Shown here piece by piece: positions 34,190 through 52,359 of a stretch of DNA of 64,000 nt (its first letter is position 1; every line of letters begins with the position of its first letter). The stretch covers positions 23,665,641 through 23,729,640 of the forward strand of contig CM055095.1 of NCBI GenBank assembly GCA_029204225.1. Direction: 5' to 3'. Both the position numbers and the translations under genes were made by a program. The notes under the pieces are model-generated. The model was given only the letters and a program-made list of their open reading frames with translations. It did no database searches and was not told where the DNA came from. This DNA comes from Diphasiastrum complanatum (taxonomy: Eukaryota > Streptophyta > Lycopodiopsida > Lycopodiales > Lycopodiaceae).

Positions 34190-34830
34190 ATGAATGTAAA
34201 GGGCACTTAAGTAATGGTTTGTGCCACTAGATCTATCAAATATGAAGAAGAATCGTTCATTAAGTATAGTCTCAACCGTCTTTTGCCTAGATGTTCACAA
34301 AAGACAATAATCAAATGGAAATATTTAGAATTTGTTGATATGCAAATATGTATCATTATTCTTGACTACATTTGGTTTGTATCATTAGATCTATCAAATG
34401 TAAGAAAGAAGTATCCGTAAAGTATGGTCTCAACTATCACTTGTCTAGATGTTTGCAAAAGATATTAAGTCAAAGCGAAAATATGAAATTTAAGCATGCA
34501 ATTTTTTGAGTTTATTGAATGTTAACAAGTTGGAAAGAAGAAAGTTCTACTAGCTATATCGGTATTTTGTTAGATTTATTGTGGCTAGCATGATATTCAC
34601 TTTAGCATCATGTTTATTATTGTAATTTTAGTGATAGACGTTTACAAAAGATAATAAGTCAAAGCGTATGTATATATAATACAAGCATGTTATTCTTTGA
34701 CTTCATTGTTAATAAACGAAAAAAATGGAATATTTCAATAGGAATGTAAAGGGCACTTGTGTAATGGTTTGGCCACTACATCTATCGAGTATGGAGAGGA
34801 AATATTTATCAAGCATAGTTAAAACTATCC
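34190..34830. repeat. degenerate ~150-bp repeats
   Basis: GAATGTAAAGGGCACTT and GGTTTG...CCACTA(G/C)ATCTATC recur at 34193 and 34742. Two further copies of the ATCTATCAAAT ... GTCTCAAC ... TAGATGTT(T/C) ... AAAAGA unit start near 34230 and 34385. The copies diverge strongly. Confidence 0.6.
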
Positions 34831-36744
34831 TTTGTTGTTTTGGTGTACACGATTCTTCATCCTCATTTTTTGTTGGAGACAATAATTCTTGTAATGTCCA
34901 ATGTAGACGACAGATGTCATACAACGGTCTTCATATAGAGCAACTACCTCATCGCAACATCAAGGCTTGAGAGAGATGATGTGAGCACATCAATAAAGAT
35001 ACAAACACATCTAAATGTATCTCATTTATCTTCTCACAAACATGTTCGGATGATGAAAATGAGCTTCCAAAGTTTGGACAATTTGAAGCAATGAGAGACA
35101 AGTTTCATGATGTGTATGAGAAGACAATGAACAAGATGAGGAGGCATTTTTTTTCTATAGGAAAAGAATTTGTGAGAAAAATCAAAGACACCAAATTTGT
35201 ACACCGTTTGGCAAATTCTCTACTTCTATTGAACTTGAGCCAAATATAGATGGAGTGACCAAAGCCTCACAACAATATTTGAATAATTTTTTTGTCCTCC
35301 ACTTGTCATATTTATTTTGGAACAAACTTTACAATTTGGACATCTAATAATAATTTCCTAATATGAATTTTTTTGCCATATACAGACTATTTAAAACAAA
35401 ATTCTCCTAGAAGGGAATGCTATGCTTGAGACAAGATAAGAGGCACAAAATATGTTGACTAACATTGGGATGGACTATAAGCATATTATGCATGCCCAAA
35501 GAATTGTCTTTTATATCGAGGCAGGTACCAATCACTCTAGGGATGTCCCATTTGTGATACTCCATGATATAGCAATGAGTTGCAAGGGGCCACCATTCCA
35601 TGCAAAGTTTTGCGACAATTTTCTAGTAATTCCACGGTTGCAATGCTTATTGTTGTAAATCTCTGGCATAACTTATGGATTGGTATGCACATTGCACCTT
35701 TATAGATGGGATGATGAGGGGTACCTTTCGCCACTTGTATGGAAACACATCAGCAAAGAGTATTCAATCAGAATAAAGAAATGTGAGATTTGAACTTGCA
35801 ATAGATTGTGCGAACTCTTTTGGTGTACGAACAACTACGTGGTCCATTTGGCCTATTTGCTTGGTAAATTGTAATGTTCCACTTTTGATCGAATACAAAA
35901 AAGAGACACATTATGGTTTGCTATATGTAAAATGAAAATCCAATATGTTCAGGCTCAAATTTTATTTTGGAAATTGTTGAATTGTGTTATGCCATTGGGA
36001 TATAGCAATTACGTTCAAAGGTTTCATGGTTAATGAGGCTCAAGCCAATTGGTTGGTGATATGTATTGTTTATGGAGGAGATTTAAATACTCCGTTACTT
36101 GGGAAAGGACGTTCCTTCTTATTTCAATTCATGGATAATGTAAGAAAAAACATAGAGAAATAGATCAAGTTTGATTCTAAGGAAGAATATATCGCATTGT
36201 GTGTGCAAAGGAGACATGCACTATGCAAATATGATCCAGATGATGTCTTCAACAACATAAGAGCCTCGTGGAAGATAGGACATGCTTATGAAAGTAGCTA
36301 TAAAGAGTTGGAGAGCTAGATAACCTGGTGGAAAATAGAATGCACCAATGGGGCTAATTTGTTTGTGAGGTACGTATTTTAACATACTTGTGAATATAGC
36401 TTGTGTGGTTGCTCAATCCTAGCTAATCAAATATGTTGTTGCAGATGATAGACAATGTGGACAAAGCATTCACGTCCACAACCAATTCCATAAATATGGC
36501 AAAATACAGCTTCATTGAGGCCAATTTTATGTACATATTGTCATTCCAACACATGTGGAGCCTATTCCCATGTGTGAAGCAATGGCATAGTTTAGTTTGT
36601 ACATAATCCCAAGAGCCAATCAGGCAAATAACATAGTTTTTCAAGCTAGAAGCAAATTTCCTAGATTCTAGCTTTTTTCAAGAGGTGCAATTGAATGGAT
36701 GGCCATAGATTTGTATGAGACTTTAGGAGGAGCCAAGGGATAAA
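34831..36744. other. no gene recognised; possibly decayed transposon
   Basis: Short fragments look coding-like (for example near 35450-35660 and 36170-36320) but lack known motifs and are closed by many stops. Confidence 0.3.
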
Positions 36745-37148
36745 TGAATTTATTGTTCCACATGTGTGAAACAAGTTAGGTCAGTCCAAGCCTCAAGATT
36801 TTTGTATATACTCCAATTTAGAGCTCATTTTGTAAGAACAATTTGAAGAGATCTTGAGGATTTTGCATCAAGCTTGTCTATCTCTCTATTTGCATGCATT
36901 TTGGTGGATGAAATTCTTTGATTAGTCTTATTACTTTTCTCTTTGGTCTCTCCATACATCAGACTAAGGTTCACATGTGTGAATCCTATTTGATCATTTA
37001 CACTTTGTTTTGATGCCTCTTGCTTACATATAGATATGATCAATTCTAGCATGCATTTTGGAGATAGTATTGTTAATAGGAATGCAACCAATCACTATTG
37101 TGAATTGAATGAATCCATTTATGGTTCTAATTGTACCTCTCTTTTACA
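36745..37148 (+). repeat. candidate LTR 'K'
   Basis: Bounded on the left by a purine-rich GGAGGAGCCAAGGGA and on the right, exactly, by a PBS; it ends CTCTCTTTTACA. It contains CACATGTG palindromes at 36759 and 36972. The start is tentative. Confidence 0.4.
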
Positions 37149-37161
37149 TGGTATCAGAGCC
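37149..37161 (+). other. primer-binding site after LTR K
   Basis: TGGTATCAGAGCC, followed by ATGTACAAGAGGAT as at 11889. Confidence 0.75.
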
Positions 37162-37609
37162 ATGTACAAGAGGATGAGTGTTTAATCAAGATTTGAGTCT
37201 TTTGAGCTAGTTTTGGAAGGGCGAGCTTCTAACAATTGGTAGTATTGGAAATTTGAGATCAATCATTGGTTTTGAGCTTGAGGCATCTTCCTTACACATG
37301 TGGAAGTGTGCAGGACCAAAGAGGAGACCATTTCTTTGAGTTAATCTCAAATTAGTATGTTTGTAAAATTTGAAGAGATTTTTTGCAGTAGGTGTAGAAA
37401 ATCTATAAGGATCAAATCTTTGGGTATATTTGAGATTGGATCATAGAGGAGGATAGATCTTGTGTTGCTTGTAGGGGTCCAAAATTGCTCATTTTGCGTG
37501 TAGAATTGACATGTGATTGATTGGAACACGTTGAAAGGAGAAGATCAGGTCACTTCAACATGGGAGATTCCCCAAAAAGTACCTAGTGATGTAGAGTTTA
37601 TGACTTAGA

Positions 37610-37960
37610 TGCAGGCAACGCTAGAGTTGCCACGATTAAGTTTGTCCCAGGCTCAAGATGAGCGGACGATTAGGTTCGTACAAAGCGTACTTATAGGGAA
37701 TGTAATAAAGGTGATACGGTTTTCTTGCTAAGTCTAAGGTGATGAGAACTGGCAAGTGTTGAGGACCATGGCTGATTATCAAGAAGGTCAGCAAGGTGGC
37801 TTATAAGCGACAACTGCCCGAGGGATGCAAGGTGCATCTAGTATTCCATGTAAGTCATTTGAAGAAATGCTCCCATGATGGTCATAACTTGGTAAGTGGC
37901 GTGGTTGCACTCCAGGAAAGAGACAAGGTGCAATGTTTCATGGACCTTTTCAAAAAGCCT
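37610..37960 (+). pseudogene. Ty3/gypsy pol C-terminal fragment
   Basis: The + strand contains a piece reading KKVSKVAYKRQLPEG and CKVHLVFHVSHLKKC, the conserved end of gypsy integrases just before the chromodomain. An upstream LSLSQAQDERT piece fits the preceding helix. It is an isolated insertion within a copia leader. Confidence 0.7.
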
Positions 37961-38835
37961 TTTTGAAAAAGGTTCGAAACGGGAAAGAAGTGGCGAATCA
38001 GTTTTAGGGTTTTTTTAGGAAATTTTTTTCAAGCCTTCTATTATAGCAAAAACAAGTGCTTTTTAGTCTTTAAACTGCAATGTACACTATAATCAATTAA
38101 CAATCAATCCTGAATCAAACTCCCAAGTCCCACCTATTGTCATGATTCATATCAAAACATACGTCTTATTCTAGTTCAAAATGAATCTTTCTGTCATTGG
38201 TTAAGGTTGCCTTTTGAAGTTCATGAAGGCTTGAAAGGATCATTATATATCAATTCACTAATCTGAATTGGTAATACAATAACTACTATGCTAGTGTGTA
38301 AGTCATCCTACAAAGGAACTACAATGTTCTTCTCCCCTTGTAAAGTGCAATGGGAGTAATTCATAGTAGGAAGACCAAAAATGTAGAAAGATTGAACAAA
38401 AGTTTCAAAGGTTGACAAGAAAGATAAACTGGGCTTCTAAGAATCAGGTTAATGAATTTTAACCTGCATCAAAGATGCCCTATTGTAGGAATATGATAGG
38501 GTGGCGAATGACCAAAATCGATGACAATTATATTCAAAAATAATATGGGGTGTAACACAAACCAAAAGTAGCTTCGAGGGACCTGTAAAACATGCTATGC
38601 TACCAAAAAGCTTCCAAGTGTCCATCATGATGTTACAAAAACCAATAGACTGAATATAATACCATAGTTGGCATTCCATTTCAAAGACACATTCCAAATC
38701 ATTCAGAAAAAATATTCAGACCCCTTTTTTACATCAGTGAAATAAAAAATACAAGTTCCATCTTTTTTTGGCATGTATAGAACAACATATACTAAACCAA
38801 GAGCAATGATAAGCTTATCTCAATCAACTGTTCTA
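37961..38835. other. no feature recognised
   Basis: AT-rich DNA between the gypsy fragment and copia gag. It could be leader of the copia element. Confidence 0.35.
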
Positions 38836-40130
38836 CTTGGAAGGTGAGGATGGATTTCTTATTGGAGATGAATGAGTTGATGGAGATTGTTGCAGGTGTG
38901 GAAGAGAGGCCTAAAGCACCTCAAGATCAAGTGAGTATGACAAGAGAGCTTAAAAAGCTCTACACATGATAAAGATGAATGTTACCAATGAGCTACTCAA
39001 GGAGATTGGTAAGTGCACATCATTTTTGGAGGCTTGGGATTCATTGAAGAAGCTTTATGAATCCAAGTCTACATCTAGAGTGTTGACTTTAAGAAGACAA
39101 ATCTTTTCTTGTATGCAAAAGAAGGAAGAGAGTACTCATGTTTTTTTTTGAGGGTTAAAGCATTTATTGATGAGCTAGCATGTATTGATGAGAGCATTAA
39201 TGAAGGAGAACTTGTTTAAGTTATTCTTAATGGTTTGTTGGATGATCATGCTAACCTTGCTCAAAGCTTTGCTATTCAAAAGACTTTACCAAGCATTGTG
39301 GATTTGCAAGAGATTTTGGTGAATGAGGACTTTAGGCTTCAATCAAGAGGAGGTGGATCTACATCAACATCTCAATATGAAGAGGAGGTTATGTTCATCA
39401 AAGGAAAGTTCAAGGGCAAAGGCAAAGGCAAGTGGTCAAAGGGTCAATATCAAGGTAAGCCTTCCTCTTTTGTTAGTAAGAAGAAAGATAGGTCAAAGTT
39501 AAAATGCTTCTATTGTGGAATCCAAGGGCATTTTGCTAATGAATGTTTGAAGAAGAAAAGAGATGAAGGTAGCAAGCAAATCAACTTTACTACTAATGAT
39601 GAGGATCTAGGTGGTTGTGATTCTCTTTTGATTTGTTCTTCAAGTCCAATATCAAGTGAAGGTGACAAAGATTCGTGGTGGATTGATAGTGGAGCTTGTT
39701 CACACATTACTAGTCACAAGGAGTTCTTTACTTCTTTATACACTTATGATGGAGCCAAGAAAGTGATACACATGGCCAATGGTGGTAAGTGTGATTGAAG
39801 GTGTTGGTCAATTCCTATTTGCCTTTCAATAATAGGAAAGCAAAACTTGATGGCGTTCCTTACATTCCTTCACTTTCAAGGAATTTGTTAAGTGTTGGTC
39901 AAATGATAGAGAAAGGATACATGGTAAAGTTTGGTGGTGATGCTTGTTTCATTACAAAGGAAGAAATCTTGGTTGCTAGGGGCAATAGACAAGGTAGACT
40001 TATCAAGCTTGATGCTTTTGTTTTGGCTAACAAAAAGGATGGAATGGAAAAGAAGATTGGTCTCAACTTTCCAAAGTTACCTTTTAGCATCAATAAGATT
40101 GGTGGATATTATACAAAGTCTAACAAGCTT
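38836..40130 (+). pseudogene. copia 'K' gag and protease
   Basis: The gag begins STWKVRMDFLLEMNELMEIV, breaks frame near 38960, then shows CTSFLEAWDSLKKLYESKST and ILNGLLDDHANLAQSF with a stop at 39219. A CCHC zinc knuckle CFYCGIQGHFANEC lies at about 39508-39549. The protease reads SWWIDSGACSHITSHKEFF (DSG). After a TGA near 39798 a second frame resumes with GVPYIPSLSRNLLSVGQM. No integrase follows. The element probably belongs to the PBS at 37149, with a gypsy fragment inserted between. Confidence 0.8.
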
Positions 40131-40603
40131 CCTTATGCTAGATCTAGGTCAAGATCTAATATGCTTCTTGGAGATGTTCATCTAACTTGGCTAGTTATGA
40201 CGATAATTATGGTTCTTCATGGCAAGTGCAAGCATGCAGAAGGTAAGAAAAGGGCTAACTTCATCAATGGAGGTGGTGAAAGTTATTCCTTGGAAAATTT
40301 TGTTGCTAATGATTTCTTTGATCATATGGAAAAAGATGTTGCTAGGTACATTCATGGAGGAGGTGGTTCTTCTACATTTTTTTGTGATGAGTCCAAGAAA
40401 GTCATTTTTGCAGCAAGTGGTGTCACATGTCTTCATAATGAAAGTAGATCAAATGGTTCTATCATGACACTTGGTGAGGGAGATAATCACAAGTCAAGAA
40501 GAAGAGAAGTGCTACATCCGAAAGAATTCCTAACGTGGATAGCCGGTCACTCCGGTGTATATGGTTTATTGATTATGCCTCGTCATTCCGGACTTGGTTG
40601 GTA
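40131..40603 (+). other. continuation of an open frame after copia K protease
   Basis: The protease frame stays open to TAA at 40602 but the sequence no longer resembles copia. It has Gly-rich FINGGGES and YIHGGGGSS segments and a second ...CDESKKVIFAASG piece similar to the protease-proximal GAKKVIHMANG, suggesting an internal duplication. Confidence 0.35.
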
Positions 40604-46369
<5,766 letters not shown>

Positions 46370-46740
46370 ACTAACATATTACATGCATTCTAGAATAAAC
46401 TTTGTGAACACCATTCTCTTTCTTGCATTCCAAACTACTCAAAGAAAATTCATCACTCTACATAGCTACCAAAAGAAAATTCATCACAATTTGTCAAGGG
46501 TACTTTTCGATAGTAAGATCGTGGGGAGGAAGATTAAACTTGATGAATTTTTCAAAGAATGAACTAGTAGGCTAGTTTACAATCAAAATATAAATTTGTA
46601 ATAGTTTCATCTTCAATCTAACAAAAAGAGAAAGTATAGTTGTCTGAGAATGGTCGTTTGTTTTTTAGTAGTAAGGAATGGGAGAGGATGCATTACATAA
46701 AAGCTCTAAGTCATGAGGAATTCTAGAAATCACGTTGAAT
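46370..46740 (-). pseudogene. possible LINE 3' remnant
   Basis: The - strand, across several stops, reads ETITNLYFDCKLA and later VVWNARKRMVFTKFIL, reminiscent of the zinc-binding tail of plant LINE reverse transcriptases. No catalytic core is seen. This is a weak call based on pattern only. Confidence 0.3.
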
Positions 46741-47279
46741 CATATTTTTGAGTTAGGCTCAAAGCGTGACCATTTGGTGTTCAAGTGGTAGGTCTAGTTT
46801 TGGAGGTGTACTTGTAGAGGTCATTGTAGGTCAATGAGCCTATATCTTGGGTGAGCTTCTAGATTCATTCTTTTGGCTTAATGGAGCTTATCAAGAATTG
46901 AGATGGATAAGGAGATCAATGAAGGTGATATATTTATTAGTCAAGGGAAAAAATAGATGAGAAGCAATCATGTGGAAATTCAAATTTTGGAAAGTGGAGA
47001 GAGAAAACATTTCTACCTTGCAAAAACGACTTCTTGGATGATAGGGTTTCTTCATTAACAAGAAAAGATGATTAGGTATTCGATTTGGACCTCTTTGCTG
47101 CTAGTATAATATTTGTGTAGGATTATTAGCCACAATTTCAAGGTTGTCATAAACATCTCAAATGAATTGTAAGCGTGGTTGTCATAGACGTTTGTTAATG
47201 ATACTATGAATTTATTTGATTGTCTTGACATTGCGTTACAAAATCCTGAAGCCAACTTGAACCTCTAAGTTAGCTATAT

Positions 47280-47985
47280 CTTTTTGCGCTAGTTTTCAAC
47301 AGGCAAGAGGGACAAACCCACCATAAACACAAACCTTGTCTTCCATGCCTCTTACCTCAAATCCCTTGGGTTAGCTAACATAGACCTTCTCTTCAAGAAT
47401 ACGGACAATTTGACATTCGTTCGATGGATTTTCCGTCCATAATAAGTTGCCAAAAACACCATAAGATGTAGCGCGGTCCATGTTGCCACAGGTGCAAATG
47501 TCTCCTCATAGTCTATGCCTTCCACTTGTGCATAGCCCTTCACACCAATTCTTGCATTTTATAACAATTCCATCATCACGATACTTTGTTCGATACATCC
47601 ATTCGCGTCCAATCACCTTCTTACCAAGTGATAAGTTGACTAGCTCCCAAGTGTCATGTTTGGCAAATGCATTCTTTTCCTCTTGCATTTGCCAAACTTT
47701 CCCCCCTTTAACTTCATTGAAGCAAGATGGATTCTTTGAGTTGACAATGCTCGACCTTGAGGTTGTTTCATGTGTGGATCTTCGAAGCTCTCCCTCACCA
47801 CTAGTCTTGGGTTTCTCATTGCTTCCCTCTTGGATAAGTTCTTGAAACCACTTTGTTTGCTTCTTTTGGGGAAATCTACTTCGATAGTCGTGTGTATTAA
47901 ATATACATGAACAATTCTTCCTCTTCATTCTAGGTGTATAAGGCCTTGTACTTCCATTCTTTGACACATGAGATGCAAGATCCAC
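47280..47985 (-). pseudogene. copia RT N-terminal fragment
   Basis: On the - strand, FPQKKQTKWFQELIQEG and GELRRSTHETTSR are followed by KHDTWELVNLSLGKKVIGREW, then, after a frameshift, KGYAQVEGIDYEETFAPVAT and a degraded VKLSVFLKR, which is the copia RT start. No YVDD region follows; the rest is lost. Confidence 0.8.
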
Positions 47986-49395
47986 TTCCTCTTAACGTTT
48001 TTGCAAACAATATATTCTTGTGCTTTGTGCTAGGAGTAATCAAATGTATCTATACCAAGTTCTATGTGCCATTGAGAGTTATTTTGCTTTTCGACAATTG
48101 CTTTTGGCTCATTCAAAGCAAAATGAAAGGTTAGCTAAGATTTATTATAGAGGCACAATAGACCAAACTTCTTTCTTGGCTATTTAATCAACTTTTTTTT
48201 TTCCAATCTCCTTCAAGCCATTGTCAACTTCCTCTACAAATTGTTTGATCTTCTTAAAGTTTTTATGTTTCCCAATGCTGAGCTTGGATATTCTTTGTGA
48301 CTAATACCTAATGATAAACCTTAGTTAAAAAGAAAAATATATATTGCTTTTCCGTCGTCGGAAGAAAAGCACATCACACTAAATCATGTTCTTTAGAAAT
48401 AGAGGAAATGACCATAACATCAACATGCACAATTGAGACCACATAGAGGAGGGACTAGAATGGGGTTTCCCACTAGTTAGTGAATCTTTATTATGCAATC
48501 AGCAATGGATTCCTTTATGATCACAATTGCAATCTTTAAGTGGATAAAAAATGATGAAAGATTTGGACCTATAATAATGTCAAAAATCAGAGAGCATAGC
48601 ATTCATAATGACATGTAAAAATAGGTCATGATCATCATTCACATAAGCAAGACAATGAGAACACAAGTATAAAAAAAGAAGAAGCAAACTTTCATATTCA
48701 TCCATCTTGCACAACATTTGTTTGGTTTCTCATCAATGCTGACGAGCTCGTATCAAATGTATCGAATGCAATTGAGCTTCTCATCACCCAACACACGTTT
48801 TGAGCCTACTATGTTATGAGAAGCAAGCGTCCAGTTATGGATGTTCAACGACCTTTCCACTAGCTAAAACAATCACATAATCTAGTCAAGGTCATTAGAC
48901 AGCACCACAATTGAATGACTACCTAGTGGAAAAGCCACTAAACAATATCTTCCCAATTGTAAAAGACTGGCAAAGCATTATAGTTTATGGCTTGAACTTT
49001 CTTATGACCCAGAGTTTTTGATTTGTTATCTATTGTACCATCCTCCAACTTCTTTATGAACTTTTTATATTCATAACATGCTTGAAATATTTTCAAAAGC
49101 TTCTAAATTCAGAGTCTGCAGACATGCTCTAAAAGTATCAGATCCTATGTAGTCCATGTTATAAAACATCAAACCTGGCTGCAGAAACAGCATAGCGCAT
49201 AAGTACCTACATAATGGCCCACTAAAACTGTTGGTATCAGATGATGTATATGGTTATAACAGATCACCAACTGTCAATCCCAGCCATGTGACAAAAGATA
49301 ATCTGTTATCTGTCACTTTTGGTTTTAGTTCACGACGCATATGTTAATACATGTTGTTATTACATAATGGTAGTTCATAGATGATAAACGTGTTT
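47986..49395. other. no gene recognised; isolated PBS-like site
   Basis: TGGTATCAGATG at 49231-49242 resembles a primer-binding site but no LTR could be defined beside it. The rest is AT-rich with short frames. Confidence 0.35.
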
Positions 49396-49407
49396 AAAGG
49401 GGGAGGG
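49396..49407 (+). other. polypurine tract
   Basis: AAAGGGGGAGGG immediately before an LTR-like TGATGAGC start. Confidence 0.6.
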
Positions 49408-49691
49408 TGATGAGCAACCCATTTTTGTATATGCACTGTGAATACGAATGAGAAAACACGTTTTGTGCTATCTCTGATTCTTGTTCTCACATTTTGGTGT
49501 ACTGAGAATGATTTATGCTTTCACTTCGATCATGTACTGTGCATGCGCTCTGATTAATCTATCAATGGTTATGGGCCCACACATGTAGAATTACATGCTC
49601 ATGTACAAGCATTAGGATCACTTGTACAACCTACATTCTCTATTATTTTCTGGCACGAGTTAGTCTGTACAACTGGATCTTGCAATTTACA
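49408..49691 (+). repeat. candidate LTR of copia 'H'
   Basis: 284 bp starting TGATGAGC after the PPT and ending CAATTTACA, followed by CGCAAATCAGAGAAG, a possible decayed PBS (shares ATCAGAG). No second copy was found to the right. Confidence 0.5.
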
Positions 49692-49728
49692 CGCAAATCA
49701 GAGAAGACGGTAGAGCTTAGATAGTATA

Positions 49729-50652
49729 GTGATGGCGTCGGACGGATCCTTGGAAGCGAGAATGATTGATCGCCTAGAAGAACACAACTACACTTCCTGG
49801 AGTTGGAAGTTAAAAATTGTGCTCAAGGAGAAGGGATTATGGGGAGTAGTAGCAGGCACTGAGACAGTCGAGCGCGACGAAGAGGGATTTCCCAAGAATC
49901 GTCAAGCGGCTGAAGCAATTGTTGCGAAAGATGCCAAGGCACACATGCTGATATGCATGGCGCTTGGAGAAGCTGCCATATCTCATGTCAGGGATCAAGA
50001 GACTGCATAAGGGGCCTGGGATGCGTTGCAAAACAGCTATCAGGCGAAAGGATTCTCAAGCATTTTGATGCTGCAGAGGCAATTGACAAACACCAAATGA
50101 TTGAAGGCGAATCTATGAGGGAACACAGAGAGAAAATAAAAGATCCAGTGGGTCGACAGCAGGAGGCGGCAGGGACAACGGTTGATAAACAACAATTGAT
50201 CTACACTTTGTTTACCAGTCTACCTGCCAGTTATGATCCGCTTGTCATCATGCTCGATGGAAAGTTGGAGTTTGTGAGTAGGAGGCTGATTCAAGAAGAA
50301 GGCAGAAGAAAGATCTATCCAACACAAGATGAGATGGCGTTGCTGAGCGGATTCAAGAAATCGAATCTGAAGGGAGAAAAGCAGGGACAGCTGATGGAAA
50401 AGGGGCAATCCAGTCAACATTCAAAAGATAACAAAAGAAGAGCATGGCAAAGTAAATCTGAAAGAAAATGCTACTATTGTGATAAATTAGGCCATTATGC
50501 CAGAGAATGCAACAAAAAGAAGGAAGATCTACAAAGGAAAGAAGTTCAACGGGCCAACATGGCTCAATCGGCTAGCTTGGCATCCAAAGTTTCTTTGGTC
50601 CCTGGTTCGAGTGCCCCCTTGGGAACCAAGAAGCATTATGAAAAAAATCTAT
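49729..50652 (+). pseudogene. copia H gag
   Basis: Starts MMASDGSLEARMIDRLEEHN. WSWKLKIVLKEKGLW is the gag N-terminal motif. A TAA interrupts the frame at 50008-50010 after RDQETA, although GAWDALQNSYQAKGFSS continues in the same frame beyond it; a frameshift near 50095 follows. QQLIYTLFTSLPASYDPLV and a CCHC knuckle CYYCDKLGHYAREC (about 50470-50511) complete the gag. It would form the particle and bind element RNA. Confidence 0.85.
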
Positions 50653-50689
50653 AGCTTATCAAACGACTCCAAAAGCAGCTCCAGTTCAG

Positions 50690-51989
50690 GTGGATATTTT
50701 TCAAGGAGCAGCACAGATAAGATATACGTGAGACCTCCGTTTAAAAAAGGGGTAGATACAGAGGATCCCTATTGGTACCTAGACTCAGCTGCGACCTCTC
50801 ACATGACAAATAACAGATCAGCATTCATCACTTTCAAAATGTTGACTGGCAAAGAAATCTTGTTAGGAGATAATGGAAAGATTGATGCCATTGGTAGAGG
50901 TACTGTATCTTTATGGCTGGGACAGGGAAGATCTCTTACACTAAATGAAGTGCTATATGTACCCAGCTTAGCCGAGAATCTGTTGTCAGTAGGATGTGTC
51001 ACAGATGCAGGTCTGCAAGTGCTATTTGAAAAGGAAGGGTGCAACATACAAGATGATGGCGAGCCTATAGCGATTGGATTTTGGAGTGGAGGATTGTATC
51101 AACTTCAGGGAGGAGCAGAAGAAAGAACAGTTGCATGCCTCAGTTTGAATTCAAACAACATCAACAATCTTCGGCCCAGGAGATTTGGACATATTGGAGG
51201 GCAAAGCTTATATCGGCTAGCCAAAGAAGATATGCTAGAAGGGTTTAATTATAATCTGAATGAGCCTATTGACAAATGTGATGCTTGTATATATGGCAAC
51301 AGAAACAACCCTTTTCAGATGTGAGTCAATGGAGAGCAAGTGAGCTTCTAGAACTGATTCACACTGATATGTGTGGTCCCATGGAAGTCACATCAATAGG
51401 AGGATCAAGGTATTTTGTAACTTTTATTGATGATTTCAGTAGAAGAACCAGAATATGGATGCTCAAACAGAAGAGTCAAATATTAGAGAGCTTCAAGGCA
51501 TTCAAGCATATGACAGAAAATGAGACTGGAAAAAGAATTAAAAGGATCAGAAGTGATAATGGAGGAGAATACAAAAGTAAAGAATTTGAGAGATTATGTA
51601 TAGATCATGGTATAGCCAGATATTTTACAGTTCCTTACACCCCTCAACAAAACGGGGTGGCAGAAAGGAAAAACAGGTTCATAGTAGAAATGATAAGGTG
51701 TATGTTACACTAAGGAGATTTGCCAAAGTTTCTTTGGGCAGAGGCAGCTGCCACAGCAGTATACATCATTAACAGGTCACCGACCAAAGCACTCAAAGGC
51801 AAAACACCTTATGAAGCCTGGCATGGGAAGAAACCTAATGTGAATTATTTCAAGGTTTTTGGGTGCACTGCATATGTTCATACACCAAAGGAAAAAAGGA
51901 AGAAACTGGATCGAAAGGGAGAGAAATACATCTTTGTAGGATATCCAGAAGGTACAAAGGGTTACAAGTTATCACTGCCAGAGTTGTAA
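50690..51989 (+). pseudogene. copia H protease and integrase
   Basis: The protease has YWYLDSAATSHMTNN (DSA in place of the common DSG) and EVLYVPSLAENLLSVG. GAG-pre-integrase is RFGHIGGQSLYRLAKEDM with a CDACIYG knuckle. The integrase core keeps all three acidic residues: IHTDMCGPM, IRSDNGGEYKS and NGVAERKNR. A TAA at 51711-51713 separates it from LPKFLWAEAAATAVYIINRS and FGCTAYVHTPKEKRKKLD. A frame change occurs at about 51300 within the knuckle region. Confidence 0.85.
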
Positions 51990-52359
51990 TATTTGAAGAA
52001 GACTCGAAGGCAGAGTTAGGGTATCCTAATGACAAGGAGATGATGGGGACTCGTATATCCACCATTATAGTTACAAAGCAGCCCATACCAATATCAGACA
52101 GTGATGAAATTACCCAGCAGGATGAGAGTATTAGAGATAAAAATGTGGAAGGGCAAATGAATGAAGCTCAGGGTCAAAATTTCAACAAATAGGAGCAGAT
52201 ACAAGAGATTCCACAAGCAGTCGCAGAAGAAAATCCTAATCAAGAGAAAAGACCTATCATAGCCAGAAAGGTACCCAAACGTTTTGATGAAATGGTGTTT
52301 CTGAGTAAAGAACATGTTACAGAACCGTTGAACTATCAATCTGCCGAAAGGATTCTGAA

